A stretch of 64,000 bases of DNA from Gnetum montanum (GCA_015680685.1 MNCI01001065.1:2070734-2134733), one strand, 5' to 3'. Counted from the first letter of the stretch, positions 1 to 11,994 are shown. The notes: generated by a model not told the origin, from the letters alone. Program-made: numbers and translations.

Positions 1-815
1 AAAAGGGAAAGGATAATCTGATACACCAATGACATGATCAAACATACTTTTATTACCTTTTGGTCCAAGATGATGAAGGACAAGATGTCTACTATGTTTA
101 ATAAAGTGGAGCAACAACTACCACCTCCACCACCTACTCAAGAAACAATGCTAGAGGTGCATGTAACCATTGAGTGCTTGCACAAAATTTAAGAACAATT
201 TTTGCATGAGTAGGAGCAACAACAAGAACAAGTGGTGGATATCCATCTATAAATCGACTAGCAATTAGTCACCTTAATGAAGTGGATCAAACAATTAGTC
301 AAATGGAAGGAGGTGGTCCAGTATTCTTAGCCCAATGAATGTAGCTACTTACAAGATCAAATCCTAATGCTCAAGAGGTGACGGTGTCTCTATCTCAATA
401 CCACTTATTCCTAGAAATATCTAGGAATGTCACCTCTTTTTTGATGTGCTTGGAAAAGGATGAGGGGGCAACAATATTGGTGATGTAGCATCAAGGGTAA
501 GAGACAACTACAAAAGTGGTTGCTAACCAAATTACATAAGCACTTAATGCACATGTGGTGTTTGTACCAGATGTATCTGCACTTTGATACATGCAGACAT
601 CCACATGAACTATCAATGGAATATTGAGTGTAGCCTAGCATGAAGAGTTGTAGGACCAACTAGTGGGGACAAGGCAATTGATTCTAGATATCTTTGATTT
701 TCCAGATAATATTGCTGTAATCCAACTAGAGCTACTTGAAGCAAAGGGTAATTGCATCATCCTAGAAGGGCAACTCTAAATTGCTCAAGCATAAAAACAA
801 TGCTTGGCCACAAAA
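1..815 (+). pseudogene. ORF2 remnant (C-terminal coiled-coil part) of a truncated Athila-like element
   Basis: Frames over this stretch translate to a helical, Gln/Glu/Leu-rich protein that aligns by eye with the ORF2 of element F around 31000-31430: a VVANQIT-like segment, then a TRQLxxDIFDFP-like segment matching TRQVMMSLFDIP there. It is broken by many TAG/TAA/TGA stops and its start lies outside the window. It runs directly into a polypurine tract and LTR, which sets its place at the 3' end of an element. The function of ORF2 is unknown; a coiled coil suggests that it dimerises. The assignment rests on comparison with the better copies in this window. Confidence 0.6.
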
Positions 816-968
816 TTGTAATTCCATACACTTGGACACTCAAAGTCTACATGTTTGTTTCATCTGAGTTAGTTTGTGAGAGAGTTAATAATCCCATACC
901 TACCCAATATGTTATGTTGTAAAGAACTTTTTCCTTCTCTTCTACACTCAAGGATGACTTTTCATTCA
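816..968 (+). other. 3' untranslated tail of the truncated upstream element
   Basis: This noncoding stretch is nearly identical to 10060-10220, just before the 3' LTR of the next element: the same order of segments ending in CCTACCCAATATG and a CTCAAGGA-type box before the purine tract. It shows that the LTR at 981 is also the 3' LTR of an element that extends off the left edge. Confidence 0.8.
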
Positions 969-980
969 ATCATAAGGGTA
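969..980 (+). promoter_or_regulatory. polypurine tract (plus-strand primer site)
   Basis: The sequence AATCATAAGGGTA ends exactly at the first base of the LTR (TGATGA). Its equivalent at 10221-10233 is less decayed (TCATGGGGGTA). RNase H-resistant purine tracts at this place prime second-strand synthesis in LTR retrotransposons. Confidence 0.75.
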
Positions 981-1841
981 TGATGAACCACATGATGTTG
1001 GCCCTAACATTAGGTACGTGACATCAGAGTTGCAACATCCTGTACATGATGTCGAGGTCTTGATACGACATCACGTAAGCGACATCGGAGCATCTATCCT
1101 AGGTCTATAAATACCACACTTGGGCTCCCATTTTGAGTAAGTTTTCAATTTAGTTTTCAAGAGAAGTAGCTAAGCTCTTACTATTTCTTTTCCTTAGAGC
1201 TAGAATATTTTTTGAGCAACCGTAGAAGTAGTCTAAGTGTGTATGGTTCTTTGTTTGAGCACTAATGTACTTGAGTGCAGTGGTGTGACAAGAATAAAAT
1301 GAACTCTTTTGAAAATCCTTGCAGCACTAAGAATATCTTAATATTTTTTTATTGCACTTTACTTTGTTTCTCTTTATTTTAATGCATTTGAATTAAGCAA
1401 TTTATTTCTAGTAGTTAATGAATGCAAGCACAACCACTTCAAGCATTCATATAGTACTTGGTGACCCAGCAACGCTTAACATTTAGTAGCCAAGTAGTGC
1501 TATATGTGTTTAGGATGTGTTTGGGAAAGTGGGATGGTTGTGTTAGGCTAGATAGAAAATAACAAATTAGATTTTAAATTACTCTCCTCCTCATTCTTAT
1601 TGTAGGTGACCAAATCCATAAAATATAAAGTAAGAAAAATCATATACCTCAATTACACTTAAACCATACCCTTGAACTTCACAAGTGTAGTTGGGAGGAC
1701 AATGAACATTCTTAACTTCCATTTCACTTGCTAGAAGAGCTAGTGCATTAGATAACTATAGGTCCATGGAAATCGGTGGGATCACATGTAACACCTTAGT
1801 GATTTGTATGGTTGGGTGTAGGGGTACCTAACCACTCATCA
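981..1841 (+). repeat. LTR, family A, shared by two tandem Athila-like elements
   Basis: It begins TGATGA and ends TCATCA, is 861 bp long, and matches 10234-11073 along its length. It has a TATA box (TCTATAAATA, 1104-1113) and an AATAAA at 1293. On the left it abuts a polypurine tract (the edge of a 3' LTR) and on the right a primer binding site (the edge of a 5' LTR), so it serves both an upstream truncated element and the element to its right. Confidence 0.88.
1020..1114 (+). promoter_or_regulatory. U3 promoter: GATGTC/GACATC word cluster plus TATA box
   Basis: Copies of GACATC lie at 1020, 1067 and 1081 and its reverse complement GATGTC at 1048, with a decayed AACATC at 1034, all within 70 bp just before TCTATAAATA. 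In the second LTR (10280-10345) most of these have become GATGTTG or AATGTTG, as expected from CpG decay. Position and spacing suggest binding sites for a transcription factor. Confidence 0.6.
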
Positions 1842-1861
1842 TTGGCACTGTTGCTGGGGGA
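1842..1861 (+). promoter_or_regulatory. primer binding site (tRNA-Asp type, decayed)
   Basis: TTGGCACTGTTGCTGGGGG starts one base after the LTR. It is the Athila/Calypso-type site TGGCGCCGTTGCCGGGGA with C-to-T changes at CpG and CC positions. The same site occurs inverted beside the 5' LTR of element E (50205-50220). Confidence 0.8.
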
Positions 1862-2002
1862 TGTTTTTTCTATTTTGTGCATCATCTAGGACTTAGTGAA
1901 AAGTATTTAAATCATTGAAATGAGCCTTAGAGTCATATCTTATTTCACAATTACTACAACAAATTCTCAGAGCACACTGCAATTTTTATTCACTAACTAA
2001 AA

Positions 2003-4290
2003 ATGTCTTCTTCTCACAGGAGTGCTTCTCCACCCAAGGTCGATAGAGTTAATCCACCAAAGCTTCAATAGTATCAAATTATATATACTCATCCTGATGA
2101 GTATGTGCCAAACTTCACCTTCATCCTACACCAAGATGAAGAAGCATGACATGGAGGGCAACATTGTGTTGCCGCCTAATCATGCTACTCCTGCAATGTT
2201 CTACAAATGCTTGCACGATGTGGTCTTCAAGACCACCATGGGGAGTATATTATGGAAGATGCTAATGCCAAGGATTACCATCCTATTGAAGAACAACATC
2301 TATGGGATCAACAACTAGAGCACCACCATGAATTTTTGAAGGAAAAAGGAATTAACAATTCTCCTTTCTTGTTGTACCAACATGCTAGTGGGGAACCCTT
2401 TTCTAGGGATTTTCCATTCAATGAAACTCCTCTCTTTAACTTTAGTGATTCTAGTAACAAGGGATACAATGACAAAGAAGGATCTAAAGAGGCAAGTCAA
2501 GATAGGGATGTAAACAAGAAGCATGATCATGATCATGGTTACAATCACCAAAGAGATGGAAGTAGGCACCATGATCGTGCTAGTTCTCCTTCCTCTTTCC
2601 CTTTAACATCATCTTCTTCTTTTGGCTCTAACTGTGACCATAGAAGGCTTTGTTGTGATGGAGGAAATTGAAATGAGAAAAATGACCAATGAGACAAAAA
2701 TAACCAAAGGAACTATCATGATAGACAAGATCAAGGCCATAGATGTTTAGGAGAGGCACATTGACATGAATGAAGGGGTAGTAGAGGACATTGTAGGCAC
2801 CATGATCAAGGCCTCGATGAGATTCTTTTTGCTACCCAAAGTATGCTTAACATCACAGAGGTAGTCAAAATTCCAACAAGGCATGTGAAAGATAGTTAGA
2901 TCAAAAGTTAGACATGAAAAATATTCCTCAATTTGAAGGAGGATATAACTCTAAACCATAGAATCATCTTCAAGCTTTCCAAGATGCATTTGCCTTATAG
3001 AACATAGAGAACAAGTGGTAGAAATTGAAGTTGTTCCCCAGGACACTTATCAAAGAAGCAAAAAACTAGTACCAATCTTTAGAGCCAAAATCTATCAGAC
3101 AATAGAGTAGCATGCTTAAGTTGTTCAATGATAAGTATCAAACGTACTCTAGAGTGTTCAAATGAAGGAAACAAATTCAAGGGTGGAAACAAGGAATACA
3201 TGAAGCCTTGGATGTCACCATTGGTTGATACTATGCCTTGATGCAAAAAATGTCTTGGCCATGGTTATTCTTAATTGGTTCAACTTCACCACATTGTATA
3301 TGGACTTTGTAGTGAAATGAGGAAAACCCTTAGTGTCTTTGCCCAAGGGTGATTGTTAGAACTAACTACGCATTAGATACAAAGATTAATAGAGCAAGTC
3401 GCCAAAGAGGAGGGTGAACTAAGAAAAAGAGAAAGTGTAGAAGAGGTCAATCGTGATCCTTCCATTTGTAAGAGGGAAGTTCAATTCTATGATAGTGAGG
3501 ATGAATTTGTATTTGATAAGGGGATGCATAAGAAATCCTTGCCACTCCAAAAATTTCAATTTGAACTTATAGCCAAGGTTAATCAATTAAGGGACTCAAT
3601 GGACAATAGATTCTAATCTATTCTCAAAATTGCTGAGGAGTTCAAAGAACAAAGTAGTGAGAGTGAGTGCATGAGGCGTAAGGAAGTTGAACATGCATAT
3701 TACAAAGGTAAGGATAAGATTGTTGCAATAGAAGAGGTTGCAAGTAGTGAATTAGATGAGGATCATGGGTGTGACATCTGTCAATATGAACATCCTAAGG
3801 GATGCTGCCTTGTTGTCTCACATCTACAGGAGTCTGGGGTGTATGCCTTACATCCATGACTTACACAAAAGCAAACATCCAAAAGGTTATCTTATCCTCA
3901 AGGTAATCTCAAGTTGTTCCACTAGCAAAAACTGTATTATCCAAGTGAAGCTCCACCACAACTGTATGAATAGTGTCAACAATGGCAATAATCACAATCA
4001 TGGGTGCTGACTCCACTAAGACAACAGTATCCTTATCAATAGCCTAATTCATATGGCTATCATGTGTAGCAATCCATGTCTCCAGATGACTCCTCCAATC
4101 ACGTTTCTAATTTCTAGCCTCACTACCATCCTTCAAATTATTACCAAGATCATTTGCCACATGAAAGAAGGGATATTGCCTCTTATCCTTATCCTCCTCC
4201 TATCCTTGCACATACTCCTCATCTAGTTGCACAACTACCACTTGCTCCACCAATGCAGGGTGAACTACCTGCTCAACCATAATAACGTAA
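2003..4290 (+). pseudogene. gag: gag (capsid/nucleocapsid) pseudogene
   Basis: The frame opens at ATG 2003 with MSSSHR, identical to the start of gag in element E (50072, minus strand). It reads through stops of the TAG/TGA/TAA decay type to a His/Asp/Ser-rich stretch (about 2500-2650), the capsid region with FPRTLIKEA-like residues (about 3030-3200), and a zinc knuckle C-x2-C-x3-H-x3-C at 3770-3810 (CDICQYEHPKGC). A Pro/Gln-rich tail follows. Gag would form the virus-like particle and bind the element RNA. Several frame changes near 2700-3400 show it is dead. Confidence 0.8.
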
Positions 4291-4519
4291 TGCTACGAGG
4301 GTTGTTAATTTGCAACCCAATCATCAATCAGAGGGATTAAATGCTTGATCAAAGAAAAGACCTTTCTTTTGACCCTAAAGTCCACCTAAGCCTTCACCTA
4401 CACCCATGGTTGACAACCTTACTCTTACCTCTTCCTCCATATCAAATTTTTTTAGGCCTCCTTCAAACCAAACTCTGCCAAGGATCCATACCATAATGCC
4501 TACTCACACTTTGTTTGAT

Positions 4520-5060
4520 TGAATCCATGCAAAACAAATTCCTAGGAAATTAGCCAATCTTGGAAGTCCTCTAATTTATTTGCAGATTGCTAGGAATGAA
4601 CTATGCAAGGCTCTTCTTGATTCAAGTTATGGTGTTAATTTGATTTCTCATGAGATGTACACTACCTAGAACCTACCTCCTCTCAAGAAGAGCAACATAA
4701 GATTAGAATTAGCATATCAATCCATCACTATTTCATTGGGGCTGGTAGAAGACATTATAACTACTATCTATGGGTGGTCTTATCCTACTGATTTCCTAGT
4801 AATTAAGATGGAGAACTACAAAGGAGATTTCCCAATCATCATGGAAAGAGCATGGCTAAGCACCATCAATACAAGAATGGGAATTAGAGATCTTTCCCTA
4901 GAGATATCTAAAGAAAATGCATTTGGAAAGATCAAGAAGAAGAGAGTTCCATGCATTGAGTATAGCAATACAAGGTGCAATTGTGTGAAGAAAGTTTGGG
5001 CCATAAAGCAAGCATCTATCTTTGCATGCAAGAAATGTGCACTAGAAGTAGAAATTTAAA
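4520..5060 (+). pseudogene. pol: retropepsin-like protease pseudogene
   Basis: At 4610-4650 the reading LLDSS..VNLIS corresponds to LLDSGSNVNLI of element E; the catalytic Asp-Ser-Gly has become Asp-Ser-Ser by a G-to-A change. The C-terminal half (4736-5059) carries GWSYPTDFLVI and a FPIIMERAWL segment, the flap and the LGRPWL-like block of gypsy proteases. It would have cleaved the Gag-Pol polyprotein. The two halves are still in the same frame, apart from a stop near 4668. Confidence 0.75.
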
Positions 5061-5459
5061 GGTGTATATACTTAGTAGCTACAAAATAGGAGGGCATCCA
5101 GTGGCTAACCACTGATTTAGAAAGTAACACACTTTGTATGGGACTAGCTGAGAGCCTAACATGTGTGTATGTTATAGGCATAGGCATAGATGAACTATAG
5201 AAGGTTCATCACCAACTCTTTTATAACATAAATGATGATACTCACTAGAGAGATTTGGAAATTCTTGAGAAATTCAAACAAGAGCCTCTTGAATTGAAAA
5301 CGTTACTGACTGGAATGGAATATGTATTTTTGAAGAATGGAAAGTTAGTTATAATCAATGCAAAACTTACTCCATAATAGAAAAAGATGCTATTGAAAGT
5401 AGTTGAAAGATGGTCAACAACATTTACTTGGTCATATCTTGAACTCACAGGGATTGATC

Positions 5460-6770
5460 CTAGGATATGTTAGCATGGCATCTACACTGACCCAGCCATA
5501 AAGCCAAAATGATAGTCATAAAGGTGGTTCAATCTTAAATTAAAGCAAATCATCAAGGAGGAAATTGAGCAACTCCTCAAGGTAGGGTTCATCTATCCCA
5601 TTATAGATAGCAAATGGGTTAGCCCACTTGTAATGGTATCAAAGAAAGATGGCAAGTGGTGGGTCTACATCAATTTCAGGCTATTGAACATGGCGACATT
5701 CAAGGATCACTTTCCATTGCCATTTGTTAACTAGATTCTCGACATAATATTTGGGCATTGCTGCTACAATTTTCTAGATGGTTATAGTGGCTATAACCAA
5801 ATTCAAATTCCATTAGAGGACTAAGAAAAAATAACATTCATGAGTCCTTGGGGGACTTTTGCATATCGTCAGATGTCATTTGGTCTATGCAATGCTCCTG
5901 CCACATTCCAATGTCTAGTCCTAAGCATTTTTCAACAACAGATCCGTAGTGGAGTGGAAGTCTTCATGGATGACTTCTCCACCTATGACGATACATTTGA
6001 GAAAGCCCTGGAACACCTTGAGAAAGTGCTAAAATAGTGTGTTGAAATCAACTTATAGGTCAATTGGTAGAAAATTCACCTCATGATCTAGAAGGGCATT
6101 GTATTGGGGCACAGAATATCGTAAGCATGAATTGAGGTGAACCCTGAAAAAATAAGGATCATCTAGGGAATAACCCACCAACCAGAAATAGTTAAAGATG
6201 TTTGGTCATTTCTTCAACATACTAGCTACTACTAAAAATTCATAAATAATTTCTCTAAGATCATAAAATCATTGATTAAGCTAACAAATAGATGCTCCCT
6301 TTGTCTGGACCATAGAATGTGAGAAAGCATTCTAGCAACTAAAAGAGAAGCTTGTAGAAACTCCAATCCTAGAAGCACCCAACTAGTCTAGACCATTTCA
6401 TATTATGATGAACACATCAAATTATGCCTTGGGAGCTACATTGACATAGTTAGATGACAAGAAACATCCATACTACATCCACTACACTAGCCTAAGCATT
6501 GAGGGTGCATAATTAAACTACATCACTATAGAAAAATAATTGGTGGTAGTGTTGTTTGCTTTAGAGAAGTTTAGGAATTATGTTCTTAGATACAAGGTGT
6601 TTGTGCACATAGCCCATAGTGCCATCTGCTTCCTAATGAACAAGCCAACAGTGAGTCCCCGTGTCATATGATGGCTAGTGATCTTGCAAGAATTCAATCT
6701 TACGATGGTACATTAAAAGGGCACTAAGAATGTGGTTGCTGATCACTTGTCTTGGTTGTGATGGGATGAC
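5460..6770 (+). pseudogene. pol: reverse transcriptase-RNase H pseudogene
   Basis: One frame reads from a KWVSPLV..SKKDGKW block (5610-5660) through FLDGYSGYNQI (5772-5810), FAYRQMSFGLCNAPATFQ (5858-5912) and the catalytic FMDDFS (5964-5981; the YxDD box) to a thumb/connection segment near 6200. RNase H follows (about 6280-6700), with the LNYxxxEK motif decayed near 6510 (LNYITIEK). Interspersed stops are of the CAG/CAA/TGG decay type. This enzyme would copy the element RNA into DNA. The family is Athila-like by overall similarity of these blocks. Confidence 0.85.
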
Positions 6771-6889
6771 AAAGAGAAAGAAAGCCCACTCTTTGACATG
6801 TTTCTTGATGAACTCTTTGCTAGGGCTATAACTGAACAAATACCCAATGAGCCAAAATGGTATGATAACATTCTCACCTATCTTCTCAC

Positions 6890-8105
6890 TCAAGAGATGT
6901 CATAAAGGTTGGACCATCGAAAGAGATAGTAGTTTCTTCACCAAGTAAAGCACTTCATGGAGATCAATGGACACCTCTACAAGGTGTGCACTGATGGCCT
7001 AGTTTGTTGGTGTGTCCCTGATGTTGATCAACTATGCATTCTCCAAGTTGCTCATGAAGGTCCTTGTGGAGGACACTATGCTAGGAGATGCACGGCCATT
7101 AAAATCCTGATGGTAGGGTACTCTTGGCAAATACTTTTCAGGGATGGTCATCATTATGTTCACTCTTGTGAATGATGTCAATGAGATGGTGGAATGACTA
7201 CTTGAATGGAGGAACCTCAATAATGGATTCAACCACTAGAACCATTCGACATCTAAGGCATTAATTTCATGTGATCCATCATGTCCATGTCAAATGAAAA
7301 GGTGTACATCATAGTTGCTATTGACTATTGTATGAAATGGGCAGAAGTAGTAGTTGTCATTGACTGTACATCCTCTACTACTACTCAGTTTGTACAACAA
7401 AATTTTGTAAATAGGTTTGGTATGCCACGTACATTAATTTCTGACAATAAAACTCATTTTACAAGCACTATTTTTCAGAGGCTCATGGAATGCTTGGAGG
7501 TTAAACATAAACTCACAATACCTTACCATATCCAATCTAATAGTCAAGCTAAGGTTACCATTAAGGAAATCACAAGGATACTAACAAGCACTATTAGCAA
7601 GTATAGGAAGGATTGAAGCACAAAATTGAATGATGTCCTTTAGGCCTACCACTCAACTTGGAAACTTCCTATAGGCTACTCTTCCTATGAGCTTGTGCAT
7701 AGCAAACTACCAACACTTCCTATTCAATTTGAACTCCATATACTTTCAAAAACTTATGACCTTGACCTTGACTTGATTCTAGCCCAAAAAAATGACTAAT
7801 GAATCTTAACTTGCTAGATGAAAATCGATTAGTGGCCCTATCATCTAATGAGTTTCATAAGGCCTATAACAAAAAGCATCTTGAAAATTAAAAAGGTCAA
7901 ATTTTAACGAGGAGACAAGGTTCTTTATTAAAACCCCACACATGTACCTCAATGAACTAAGTTCCAAATGCTGTGGAAAGTACATTATATTATTTATGAT
8001 ACTTTTCCTTCTGGGGTCATGATGATCTATAAACCTAAGAGCCAAAACAAGAAATAGTTGGTCAACATCCAACAAATTAAACCTTTTCATGAGCATATGC
8101 CAGCT
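6890..8105 (+). pseudogene. pol: integrase pseudogene with catalytic Glu changed to Lys
   Basis: The N-terminal zinc domain reads AHEGPCGGHYAR (7048-7085) with the paired Cys near 7165. The core (7281-7616) has the first Asp in VAIDYC, the second in LISDN, and QAKVT where the family has QVEVT, so the third catalytic acid is Lys, explained by one G-to-A change. The C-terminal region is frame-shifted up to about 8100. Integrase would have joined the LTR ends to the chromosome. Confidence 0.8.
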
Positions 8106-8161
8106 AACAAAATAAGCACCTCATATAATGGACAACCACACTCCATATCTTGGATCTCCTT

Positions 8162-8191
8162 CTCCTTTCAACTTAGTCTTGGGGAAGATGC
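8162..8191 (+). promoter_or_regulatory. central polypurine-tract-like site after integrase
   Basis: CAACTTAGTCTTGGGGAAG resembles the real polypurine tract context (CATTCAGTYGTGGGGGTA) and lies at the end of pol. The equivalents in E (43925-43950), G (53441-53470) and F (27933-27960) are at the same place. A second plus-strand start is inferred. Confidence 0.45.
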
Positions 8192-10220
8192 CCACTCATG
8201 CTAATCATACAAAGCAGTTCCCTAGTTTTTATTTTACACATTTTTTATTTTACAACTTTTTGTTTTACACATTCTTTCTTTTACATCTTTTTGTTTTCAT
8301 GTTTTTAATATTTTCTAATTTTTTTTACACCATCATTAGTACATTTGATATTTCTTGAACATTTTATATTTTCTTCTATTTGGTGTGATTTTCTAACTTC
8401 TATTAATAAGTGCCAGGTACATTGATAATGTGTTACTTGATGGTGGTATGTACTATTTTTGTTATTTGATTACTGGTGTCTAGTTTCTAGCTTTGAATTT
8501 TATTATGGATAATTAGGACATGGTTTCTTTTCATGTAATGAGAAATGAGTCCACAACATCCACCCATCAACAAACTCTATGGTGTTTCTTATTTTGGAAA
8601 TGTGCACTTCTTTTTTCATTAATAAAGCTTTAATAAATTTGTGAATTTGGTAGTTTCCAAAATTGGGAAGGATTCAAAGGTTTGAATAGGGTGTGGCTTC
8701 AAGGAGATTCAACATTCTTTGTGCTTTTCTATTTACCTAGGTGCATGTGTGTTTTCATGAATTTCTTACCATTCTGTGTCTTTCAATAAAAGGAAGTTAA
8801 CTAAGTCCTTACATGGTGTGGTTCTCATTAGAAAAAAAGATGATGAGAATTCAAAGCACACCCCTTGGACAAAACAAATGCATACATCTTCACATGGTGT
8901 GTTCCTCATCAAGAAAAAAAAGAAAGAAATGATGAGGATTCAAAGCATACCCCTTGGACAAAATCAATGCATGTGTCTTTGATGTGGTTTTAATTTCAAA
9001 AAAAATGGAGATTCAAAGCACACCCCTTAGATAGAATAAACAAGCCATAAGCATTGCTTATGGGACTAGTCTCCTCTAACTAAGACCTTTTCTCACTTCC
9101 TACTTCTCTAATTTGGAATGGTGCTTGTTCTGTGAAAGCACTCTTATGTCTTAGGGGATGGATTAGTCTTAGAATGTCAATGCAAAGTCACTAAACGTGG
9201 TTGGTTTTGGTCTAGACTAAGGATGGATCCTATCAAGTCATTTAACCATAAATTCTACAAGGGACTTCATGTGACCATAATTTGGAACTCCATTCCATTC
9301 TCTCTCCCATCCATCAATGCTTTCCATGTCTCATCTCACTACTGGTATCATGTTTTGGTTTAATGTCCTACTTTGATGTGTTGGATTTCTTAGTTAGTTT
9401 CTTTTGGGTTTTTGTACTTAAGCTTCTATAACCATTAATCATCCATGCAGTCCATGGACTCTTTGGTTTTAAGCTATGCAAAGGAATAAAAGGCCTGTGC
9501 CTGCTTTTGGGAGGACCCACTTGCATATCTTTTGGTTTGATTAGTTAATTTCTTTACCCTTAGATATTTTTACAATTAAATTCTTTTTATTTACCCCATC
9601 AATGACATCAAATTGTACACATCTTCACAATAGTTTTAAATGAATTCTTCTTTCATTGTTGTGAATTCTTATATCCTCTTCAAATATTTCCTTGTATTGA
9701 GCTTTTTCAAATTTAATGGACCGCTAATTTAATTAACCCTATCTATCAACCTTCCTGCTAACACTATTCAAGGAACTAATCAACCAAAATCACAACCTAG
9801 TCAAGTGTAACCACTGATGGGACAAGGCATTTAATAGTTATGTGTTTCACATTGCATACTAATTCATTATTTTTTTGTGATTGTAGTGGAAAGCATGGAC
9901 TGGAAGTGGGACTATCTTCACCAAGGATGATGTAGCAGTACCACACAATGAGGATTATTTGTGCTCATATCTCTTCTCTCTCTCTCATTCTTCTACTACC
10001 AAGAGGTGTCAGATGTCAATATTCTCTAGGGTGTTCACTCCTCTTATGAATATCCAATTTTGTAAAAATTGTAATTCTATACACTTGGGCACTCAAATTC
10101 TGTATGTCTGTTTCATTTGAATTAGTTTGTGTGAGAGTTAATAATCCCATACCTACCCAATATGTTATGTTGTAAAGAACTTGTTCCTCCTCTTCTACAC
10201 TCAAGAAAAAGTTTTCATTC
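8192..10220 (+). other. noncoding spacer and 3' UTR of the family A element
   Basis: This T-rich stretch has no reading frame of note. It aligns in patches with the spacers of E, G and H (around 43000-43700, 52200-52560, 60750-60950). It holds the three-copy hairpin repeat at 8808-9041 and ends with the 3' UTR block also seen at 816-968. No palindromic-word cluster with TATA box is visible, matching the absence of ORF2. Confidence 0.65.
8808..9041 (+). repeat. three tandem degenerate copies of a 66-88 bp unit with an internal hairpin
   Basis: Each unit has a CATGGTGTG-like start, an inverted repeat flanking an A-rich loop, then TTCAAAGCACACCCCTTGG. Units run at about 8808-8886, 8887-8974 and 8975-9041. 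The stem is TTCTCAT/ATGAGAA in the first copy and CCTCATC/GATGAGG in the second. Confidence 0.75.
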
Positions 10221-10233
10221 AATCATGGGGGTA
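10221..10233 (+). promoter_or_regulatory. polypurine tract
   Basis: AATCATGGGGGTA directly precedes the TGATGA of the 3' LTR. The CTCAAG..AGTTTTCATTC box upstream is shared with the other families in this window. Confidence 0.8.
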
Positions 10234-11073
10234 TGATGAACTGCATTATGTTGGCCGCAACATTGGGTATGCAATGTTGGAGCTACAATGTCACGTACAT
10301 GATGTTGGGGTCTTAATACAATGTTGCGTAAGTGATGTTGGAGCATCTACCCTGGGTCTATAAATATCGTGCTTGGGCTCCCATTTTGAGTAAGTTTTCA
10401 ATTTAGTTTTTAAGTAGAGTAGTGAAGCTCTTGCTGTTTCTTTTCCTCAAAGTTAGAATATTTTTTGAGTGCTTACAAAAGGAGTCTAAGTGTGTATGGT
10501 TCTTTATTCAAGCATTGATGTACCTAAGCACAGCTGTGTGAGGGGAATAAAATGAACTCTTTTGAAAATCTTGTAGCACTGAGAATAGCTTAATATTTTC
10601 TTTATTATACTTTACTTTCTTACTCTTTATTTTAATGCATTTGAATTAAACAATTTATTTCCAATAGTTAATGAATGCAAGCATGATCACTTCAAGCATT
10701 CATATAGTACTCGATGTCCCAATACTGCTATATGTGTTCAAGATGTATTCAGGAAAGTGGGGTAATTACTTATGTTAGGCTAGATAAACAATAATGAATT
10801 AGATTTTAAATTACTCTACTCTTCATTCTTATTATAGGCGACCATATCCATAAAATATAAAGTAAGAAAAATCATATACCTCAATTACACTTAAACCATA
10901 CTCTTGAACTTCACAAGTCTAGTTGGAAGGACAATGAACGTTCTCAATGCCCATTTCACTTCCTAGAAGAGCTAGTACATTAGATAACTATAAGTCCATG
11001 GAATTCAACCAGATTGTGTGTAACACCTTAGTGATTCGTATGGTTGGGCATAGGGGTACCTTGATGCTCATCA
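10234..11073 (+). repeat. 3' LTR, family A
   Basis: It is 840 bp from TGATGA to TCATCA and matches 981-1841 throughout, with mostly C/T and G/A differences. TATA box at 10358 (CTATAAAT). The GATGTC words of U3 are here mostly GATGTTG or AATGTTG. The right edge abuts a 3' UTR fragment of another element, not a primer binding site. Confidence 0.88.
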
Positions 11074-11128
11074 TCTTCCCAATTTTGTAAAAAACTCAAG
11101 AATGAGTTTTCATTTAGTCGTGGGGGTA
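11074..11128 (+). other. 55-bp 3' UTR stub of another element with polypurine tract
   Basis: It contains CAATTTTGTAAAAAACTC, the AATGAGTTTTCATTTAG box and GTCGTGGGGGTA, then the next LTR. It is the extreme 3' end of an internal region, the rest of which has been lost or replaced by the family A LTR. Confidence 0.65.
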
Positions 11129-11994
11129 TGCTGAGTCATAGATTGGCCGCATTGATGAGGGCTTGTCCAATAGGCCCCATTGATGCATCATTTGATGTGT
11201 TAATGTGGCCTCATTGATGTAGGGTCTATTCTTGCCTATAAATATGTGCCAACCCATCATGTTTAGGCATCATTTATTCATAGTTGTAGCAAAGCTCTTA
11301 TAGTTTTTCTATTTGAAAGTTAGAATATTTTCTTGAGTGCCCATAGCAAGAGTCATTAAGTGTACAGATCTTTATTTGAGCACTGTTATACCTAAGCACA
11401 ACAATGTGTGTAGCAATAAAGACAAACTTCTTGATAAACCTTGTAGCATTCTAGATAGTTTAAATGTTTCATTCATGCATTTAATGTTTTTAGCTATTTA
11501 TTCAATGTTTTCTAGTAATTAAGGAAGATAAACTAAATAGCAATTAATTAAACACATAAGTATAACCACTTCGAGTATGTGTATGACCTTTGGTAATCCC
11601 AACAGCACTTAACACTTGGTAACCTAACAATGTTATACATGTTCAAGACGTGTATGACAAGTAGAACTAGATACTTATGTTAGGACTAGTTGAGAAGTAG
11701 TTAGCTCATTAGATTAAAGTAGATATTAAATTACTTTGTTCTCTATATTGTTTATTTCAGGCACCAAAACCATAAAATGAAAAATGAAAAAAATCATGTA
11801 CCTCAATTACACTTAAACCATACCCTTGAGCTTCACAAGTGTAGTTAGGAAGACAATGAACATCCTCAATGTAAAGTTTGCTTCCTAGGGAACTAGTGCA
11901 CTAGAAGCTATAGAGTCAACAAAATTTGACCAAACCATGCATGAACGCTTTGTGATTCATATGGTTGGGCATAGGGGTATCTCGCTACTCATCA
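11129..11994 (+). repeat. LTR, family B
   Basis: It starts TGCTGA after a polypurine tract and ends TCATCA, 866 bp. Its U3 (CATTGATG/GGCC words, TATA box CTATAAATA near 11237) and R-U5 match the LTRs of element E rather than family A. It is followed by no primer binding site, so it is a 3' or recombined LTR. Confidence 0.8.

Larger units (their letters stand above)
981..11073 (+). mobile_element. Athila-like Ty3/gypsy retrotransposon, family A, without ORF2
   Basis: LTR (981-1841), primer binding site, gag, protease, RT, RNase H, integrase, a noncoding spacer, a polypurine tract and the second LTR (10234-11073) follow in the order typical of Ty3/gypsy. The primer binding site and the RT and integrase motifs are Athila/Calypso-like. 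There is no ORF2 between integrase and LTR, unlike the other copies here, and also no palindromic-word promoter. All coding parts are pseudogenes. No clean target duplication is visible because both flanks are themselves element ends. Confidence 0.85.
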
